From contig JAPUFN010000078.1 of assembly GCA_027293665.1 (NCBI GenBank), forward strand, positions 1 through 6,773: a stretch of 6,773 nucleotides of DNA, read 5' to 3'. Of this stretch, positions 6,286 to 6,773 are shown in pieces. The DNA is from Gammaproteobacteria bacterium (lineage in GTDB: Bacteria > Pseudomonadota > Gammaproteobacteria > Pseudomonadales > Azotimanducaceae). A program made the translations under genes and the position numbers. The notes beneath the pieces were generated by a model. It was not told the DNA's origin, made no database searches, and worked only from the letters and a program-made list of their open reading frames with translations. How positions within the stretch are numbered: the stretch's first letter is position 1; the number at the start of each line of letters is the position of its first letter.

Positions 6286-6773
6286 TCAAACTCGAATCTG
6301 ATCCAACACCGGTAGCAGGTAGTCGCGAAACGCCTGGTAGTTTTCCGACATGGGAAAATGACCCAGGCCACGCATGACTTCGAAGTGTGTGGCACCTACC
6401 TCCTGAGCAAGCTGCGCGCTCATCTCCGGGGTTGCGGACAAGTCATATTCACCTGTAAGCAGATACAGCGGACACTGATCCGTATCGATCCCTCCGGCGA
6501 TTCGATTTCGTAAATCACCATCTTCGAAGTAGTAGTAGAGATCTCCCATGAACACTCCGGGACCACCCTGCATGTAGTACCAGAGGGTTTCCCATTTCTC
6601 CGCAGGGTCAATGTTGCGCGCCATAATCCCTGCGACCGCTGCTGCACTCACCTCGCCGCCATGGCGTCAGGCCGCTAGAGGTCCAGCGGTGAATTACCAG
6701 ACATGTCCCAGTCTGTGTGCGCAGACAATGCGGACTGCAGGCCAATAGCCGCACGAAAGCGTTCTCCGTGCGC
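6286..6773 (-). pseudogene. Alpha/beta hydrolase, C-terminal part, apparently broken by a stop and a frameshift
   Basis: The intact part (GTG 6651 to TGA 6286, 121 residues) is the C-terminal half of an alpha/beta-fold hydrolase. It shows WYYMQGGPGVFMGDLYYY (24-41), the acid-bearing strand PLYLLTGEYD (61-70, likely acid Asp70) and the histidine loop MRGLGHFPMSEN (93-104, His98). The nucleophile half would lie further upstream. On that side the frame is closed by TGA at 6667-6669, although resemblance to the family seems to continue as HGGEV before the GTG. From 6773 another minus-strand frame reads ERFRAAIGLQSA and reaches RPDA at 6672-6663, interrupted by TAG at 6675-6677. Joining RPDA to HGGEV needs one extra base near 6663. 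I read this as one gene with an amber codon and a one-base deletion about 12 bases apart. The N-terminus is outside the window, and a sequencing or assembly error is an equally fair explanation. Substrate unknown; esterase or lipid-related hydrolase is a guess. Confidence 0.7.

Overview
The window looks like a piece of chromosome from a fairly GC-rich proteobacterium. The gene set suggests a gammaproteobacterium with strong lipid or hydrocarbon catabolism: a CYP153-like alkane hydroxylase, family III CoA-transferases, a dienoyl-CoA isomerase and a DbpA-type helicase. The taxonomic guess is inference from protein resemblance only. No tRNA, rRNA, CRISPR array, insertion sequence or phage gene was seen.

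Layout, left to right. Positions 1-213 hold the C-terminal end of a CaiB/BaiF (family III) CoA-transferase on the + strand. It runs tail to tail, with 4 bases between stop codons, into a CYP153-like cytochrome P450 on the - strand (218-1480). About 230 non-coding bases with a GC-rich inverted repeat separate the P450 from a second, complete CaiB/BaiF CoA-transferase on the + strand (1713-2906). That gene converges, with an 11-base gap, on an endonuclease/exonuclease/phosphatase (EEP) family protein on the - strand (2918-3838). The EEP gene carries an in-frame hexanucleotide repeat just behind its first conserved motif. A 72-base divergent spacer leads to dbpA (3911-5392, +), followed after 14 bases by a delta3,5-delta2,4-dienoyl-CoA isomerase of the crotonase superfamily (5407-6234, +). 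An AT-rich palindromic spacer then meets the C-terminal part of an alpha/beta hydrolase on the - strand (6286 to the window end). Its reading frame is broken by an amber stop and an apparent one-base deletion.

How the parts may work together (inference). The P450 would hydroxylate an alkyl chain terminus. CoA-transferases could activate a carboxylic acid product to its CoA thioester. The dienoyl-CoA isomerase would help beta-oxidation of unsaturated acyl chains with odd-numbered double bonds. The EEP protein and DbpA (23S rRNA/ribosome assembly) look like unrelated housekeeping genes interleaved with the lipid genes. Apart from the likely dbpA-isomerase pair, the genes alternate in strand, so this is a neighbourhood of short transcription units and not one pathway operon. 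I see no convincing new biological system. The best leads are the broken hydrolase, the repeat in the EEP gene, and the helicase-isomerase pairing.
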